Part shown: positions 15,334 to 18,118 of the stretch, in pieces
Layout: each line of letters starts with the position of its first letter
How positions within the stretch are numbered: position 1 is the first letter of the stretch
NCBI GenBank assembly: GCA_003660865.1
Contig: QMVA01000010.1
Span: 1 to 18,118 of the forward strand
Source: Candidatus Nanohalarchaeota archaeon
GTDB lineage: Archaea > EX4484-52 > B79-G9
Direction of reading: 5' to 3'
DNA: 18,118 nt
Notes under the pieces: model-generated
What the model was told of the DNA's origin: nothing
Databases searched by the model: none
The model's input: only the letters and a program-made list of their open reading frames with translations
Translations under genes and position numbers: made by a program

Positions 15334-15988
15334 ATGAACTGTAGACATATTCCAGACGTAATTAAAACATAGTTCGCTACTACATTTAGAGAGATGGAAC
15401 CATATACTCATAAAAGCTTCTTTGAAGAGATACCTGATCTGAAAGATAAAAAATTATTAGATGTGGGTGCTGGTGGCGATTGTATATCTAGTAGATTTGG
15501 TTATCTTTCTCAATTAGCTGAGATACACGAATTAGCTAAAGAACCTCAAATTTTTGAAGGAAATATTATAGCATTAGATTCAAGCTATAATAAGCGTTAT
15601 TGCATTTTACCACAAAGATTGTGGAGATACAATATATTTGCCATTTGACGACGAAAGCTTTGATATAGTTGCTATGGGTTATCTACACGACACTTTAGAA
15701 GAAAAATCAGTGCTTAAAGAAGCCATAGATGAATCAGTTAGAGTATTAAAGCCAAATGGATATCTGATAGGAGATACACCATTACACCCCATGAGACCGA
15801 GATACGAAAGACTCAGAGTTCTAAAGCTTTTATCAGGTATTGACCATCCTAAATATGCAGAACAGATAAGAAGCTATCAGGAAGCTATGAACAACGGAGG
15901 ACTTGAATTCTTAAAAGAGGGTATTGGATTCAATCGTGACAATATTCAGATGTATCTAACATTTTATTTTGTAACACAAAAAAAATAA
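15334..15988 (+). pseudogene. SAM-dependent methyltransferase, frameshifted
   Basis: Two frames together make one class I methyltransferase. The first (from 15394) reads KKLLDVGAGGDCISS, motif I that binds the SAM methionine side, and IIALDSS, the acidic post-I strand. The second, effective from about 15600, reads DTIYLPFDDESFDIVAMGYLHDT (motif post-II/III), then ESVRVLKPNGYLIGDTP. The switch needs one extra or two missing bases near 15590-15605. Upstream in the first frame, ATG 15334 opens a good start but meets TAG at 15370-15372 (12 codons in); the residues after it, FATTFREMEPYTHKS, still look native. So there are at least two lesions. The substrate is unknown. Codon use is T-rich, unlike mutS and mutL. 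A sequencing error could explain the frameshift but not both lesions. Confidence 0.75.
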
Positions 15989-16044
15989 TATGATTTCTTT
16001 TGATAATCCCCAACAAATTTAACCTTTCACCTCAAAGAAAAAGC

Positions 16045-17817
16045 ATGCAAAAATATTCTGACTCTGCCTCGCGTATAATCCTCCTCGACGATTACCTTAT
16101 TTCCAAGATAGCCGCAGGCGAAGTCATCGAGCGCCCCGCATCCGTCGTAAAAGAACTTATAGAAAACTCAATAGACGCAGGCGCAACCCAAATCACAGTA
16201 GATGTTGAAGACGGCGGCAAAAAACTCATCCGCATAACAGATAACGGCACAGGCATGACAAAAAAAGAAGCAGAACTCGCACTTATGCGCCATGCAACTT
16301 CAAAAATAAAAGATGAATCTGACCTCTCATCCATTCACACACTCGGATTTCGCGGCGAAGCACTCGCAAGCATCGTATCAGTATCAAGATTCAGCCTGAA
16401 GACAAAAACAAAAGACTCACAGGCAGGCACAGATATCACACAGGACGGCGCGGAAGAGCGCATAATAAAAGAAATAGGAATCCCGGAAGGGACAACCATA
16501 ACAGTAAAAGATCTCTTCTTCAACACCCCTGCGCGCCAGAAATATCTGAAATCATCATCAACAGAACTCGGAAACATAATAGACGTCATTACAAGCTATA
16601 CACTTATCTACCCGCAAATCCACTTCAAGCTAATCTCAAACGCAAACACACTCTTCACATCACCAAAAACACACGACATGCAGGCAAACATCGCAACAAT
16701 ATATGGGAAAGATGTAGCAGAAGACATGCTAAAAATAGCCTACGATAAGTCCATAATAATAACCGGCTACATCTCAAAACCGTCGCTGACACGCGCAGGT
16801 AAAAGGCACCAGTCAATCTACGTCAACAAAAGGCATATAAAAAACAAGCTGATAACCCGCGCAGTATACGACGCATACCACACATACCTTACAGTCGGGC
16901 GCCACCCGATATTCATTATATCAATAGACATAGACCCAAAAATAATAGACGTGAACGTCCATCCTGCAAAGACTGAGATACGGATAGAAAAAGAGAATGA
17001 GTTGTATGAAGCAGTTTACAGTGCAGTGAAATCGTCCCTTGAAAAAAGCGAACTCATCCCCGAAATAAAAGACAACACTGTGCAAAAAAAAATTCCTCTG
17101 CCATACACAAGACCGACACTGCCAAAAATACCATATACCCCGCAAAAAACCACATACACACCCGCACCATACACCCCAAAAATAGCCCCGCACCAGTCTC
17201 TCATAAAAGAAACAGAAAAAGACATAATATTCCAAAAACTTCCAAATATGCAGATAATCTCACAAATTACCAACTCATACATCATAGCAGAATCAGAAAG
17301 CTCAATGTACATGATAGACCAGCACGCAGCCCATGAGCGCATAAACTACGAAAAACTAAAAAAAACCAAAGACAACAGGGCAAACGGAAGCCAGACACTC
17401 ATAAATCCAAAAATTATCGAACTATCCCAAAAAGACGCAGCAGTCCTGGATGAAAAAAAAGAACTCTTAAGATCTACAGGATTCGACATAGAGCCATATT
17501 CAGACAACTCCTTCTCAGTTAGAGCCATCCCAGTGATACTAGGCAAACAATACAGTGAATCAAACGTCACAGATGTAATCACCGACATCATAGAAGCAAG
17601 CAAAGTGACAGGCATAGACAACCTGAAAGACTCCATAATAAAGATGATTGCCTGCAAAGCATCAATCAAAGCAGGAGAGAAGATGACAGACGGGCAGATG
17701 ATTGATCTCCTGAAAGAACTTGAGATGTGCGATGCGCCTTACACCTGCCCCCACGGGCGGCCCACAATCATTGAAATGACATTCAAAGAAATTGAAAAAA
17801 GATTCAAAAGAACTTGA
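16045..17817 (+). CDS. mutL: DNA mismatch repair endonuclease MutL
   Basis: A 590-residue MutL. The N-terminal GHKL ATPase shows ELIENSIDAGA (Glu40, Asn41), DNGTGM at 66-71 and GFRGEAL at 101-107. A Pro/Thr-rich linker lies at about 350-380. The C-terminal domain has the endonuclease motif DQHAAHE-x4-E beginning at Asp425, ACKASIKAGE from 536 and CPHGRP at 568, the set found in MutL proteins that nick DNA themselves in organisms without MutH. With MutS it directs mismatch excision. I chose ATG 16045 (MQKYSDSASRIILLDD) over the TTG at 16000, whose extension has no similarity to the family. Separated from mutS by a broken methyltransferase gene, so probably transcribed on its own. Codon use returns to the A/C-rich host style. 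Confidence 0.95.
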   Translation: MQKYSDSASRIILLDDYLISKIAAGEVIERPASVVKELIENSIDAGATQITVDVEDGGKKLIRITDNGTGMTKKEAELALMRHATSKIKDESDLSSIHTLGFRGEALASIVSVSRFSLKTKTKDSQAGTDITQDGAEERIIKEIGIPEGTTITVKDLFFNTPARQKYLKSSSTELGNIIDVITSYTLIYPQIHFKLISNANTLFTSPKTHDMQANIATIYGKDVAEDMLKIAYDKSIIITGYISKPSLTRAGKRHQSIYVNKRHIKNKLITRAVYDAYHTYLTVGRHPIFIISIDIDPKIIDVNVHPAKTEIRIEKENELYEAVYSAVKSSLEKSELIPEIKDNTVQKKIPLPYTRPTLPKIPYTPQKTTYTPAPYTPKIAPHQSLIKETEKDIIFQKLPNMQIISQITNSYIIAESESSMYMIDQHAAHERINYEKLKKTKDNRANGSQTLINPKIIELSQKDAAVLDEKKELLRSTGFDIEPYSDNSFSVRAIPVILGKQYSESNVTDVITDIIEASKVTGIDNLKDSIIKMIACKASIKAGEKMTDGQMIDLLKELEMCDAPYTCPHGRPTIIEMTFKEIEKRFKRT

Positions 17818-17864
17818 AACATTCAACACATAATACTCGTTGTTCCGTCACAGTAACAATACCG

Positions 17865-17879
17865 ATTTAAAGTTATTAC
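17865..17879 (+). promoter_or_regulatory. TATA-like box before the last gene
   Basis: ATTTAAAGTTATTAC ends 25 bases before the ATG at 17904, within the normal archaeal TATA-to-start distance, followed by AGTGAT as ribosome-binding site. Confidence 0.45.
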
Positions 17880-17903
17880 AGAAAAGAAATAGTTAGTGAT
17901 ATC

Positions 17904-18118
17904 ATGTTTGGAACAGAAAAAACACCTCTTTCTAGATTAATAGAAATAAGCGAAGAATATGAAATGCCCGATAGTACTCCTGTTGCTTCTGAACCATTAT
18001 CAACGATTATTGATAAATACATTCTTGATAAATGTAATACTGAACAGGCGATTATTGGATATTCGCAGGTCCTAAAAGACGGAGATGTACACCGCCACAT
18101 CAATATTGAACATGAAAG
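17904..18118 (+). CDS. unrecognised protein, partial (runs off the window)
   Basis: The frame opens at ATG 17904, preceded by AGTGAT, and remains open to the window end: 71 complete codons, beginning MFGTEKTPLSRLIEISEEYE, with a polar, acidic sequence and a later GYSQVLKDGDVHRHINIEHE stretch. No signal peptide or membrane segment is seen and no family is recognised. Codons are T-rich, like the islands rather than mutL. Only the N-terminus is visible. Confidence 0.6.
   Translation, partial: MFGTEKTPLSRLIEISEEYEMPDSTPVASEPLSTIIDKYILDKCNTEQAIIGYSQVLKDGDVHRHINIEHE

Noticed and set aside
15370..15372. TAG as a pyrrolysine codon in the methyltransferase
   Set aside because: The gene also has a frameshift, and TAG is the ordinary stop of the PEP-synthase-like, coaDE and permease genes, so nonsense decay is more likely.
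17016..17342. Minus-strand ORFs of about 105 aa opposite mutL
   Set aside because: Antisense frames of the Pro/Thr-rich linker and C-terminal domain, Cys/Phe/Val-rich, with no start signals.

Overview
The window reads as archaeal. It carries a Dph2-type diphthamide enzyme with three spaced cysteines, the three genes of the archaeal-type modified mevalonate branch (UbiD-like decarboxylase plus both aconitase-X subunits), and A/T-rich TATA-like boxes 25-40 bases before several starts. MutS and an endonuclease-type MutL on top of this suggest a euryarchaeal lineage, perhaps methanogen-related, but the sequence does not fix the taxon.

Layout. 1-3200: a PEP-synthase-like protein that has lost its catalytic residues, then dph2. 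3200-5350: an island with different codon use. It holds a minus-strand CoaD-CoaE fusion followed by a broken HD-domain remnant, two or three small ORFs and a divergent promoter. 5356-8302: compact operon ubiD-like / acnX large / acnX small, predicted to convert mevalonate 5-phosphate to isopentenyl phosphate. 8303-12525: a second T-richer segment with a decayed AbiEii-type gene, a lipoprotein and an SsuABC/TauABC-type ABC transporter. The transporter's binding-protein and permease genes are separated by three perfect hairpins. 12618-17817: mutS and mutL, separated by a broken methyltransferase gene. 17904-end: the start of an unrecognised gene.

The plus-strand housekeeping genes favour A or C at third codon positions. 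The interleaved islands (coaDE, transporter, methyltransferase remnant) use more T. Three decayed genes (HD domain, AbiEii, methyltransferase) lie in these islands, so a stable backbone with repeated insertion and decay between housekeeping genes is the simplest reading. No rRNA, tRNA, CRISPR array or intact mobile element was seen. The best candidates for something new are the active-site-less PEP-synthase homologue, the bacterial-type CoaD-CoaE(-HD) fusion, the codon-use patch inside mutS, and the putative clamp-binding tail of MutS.
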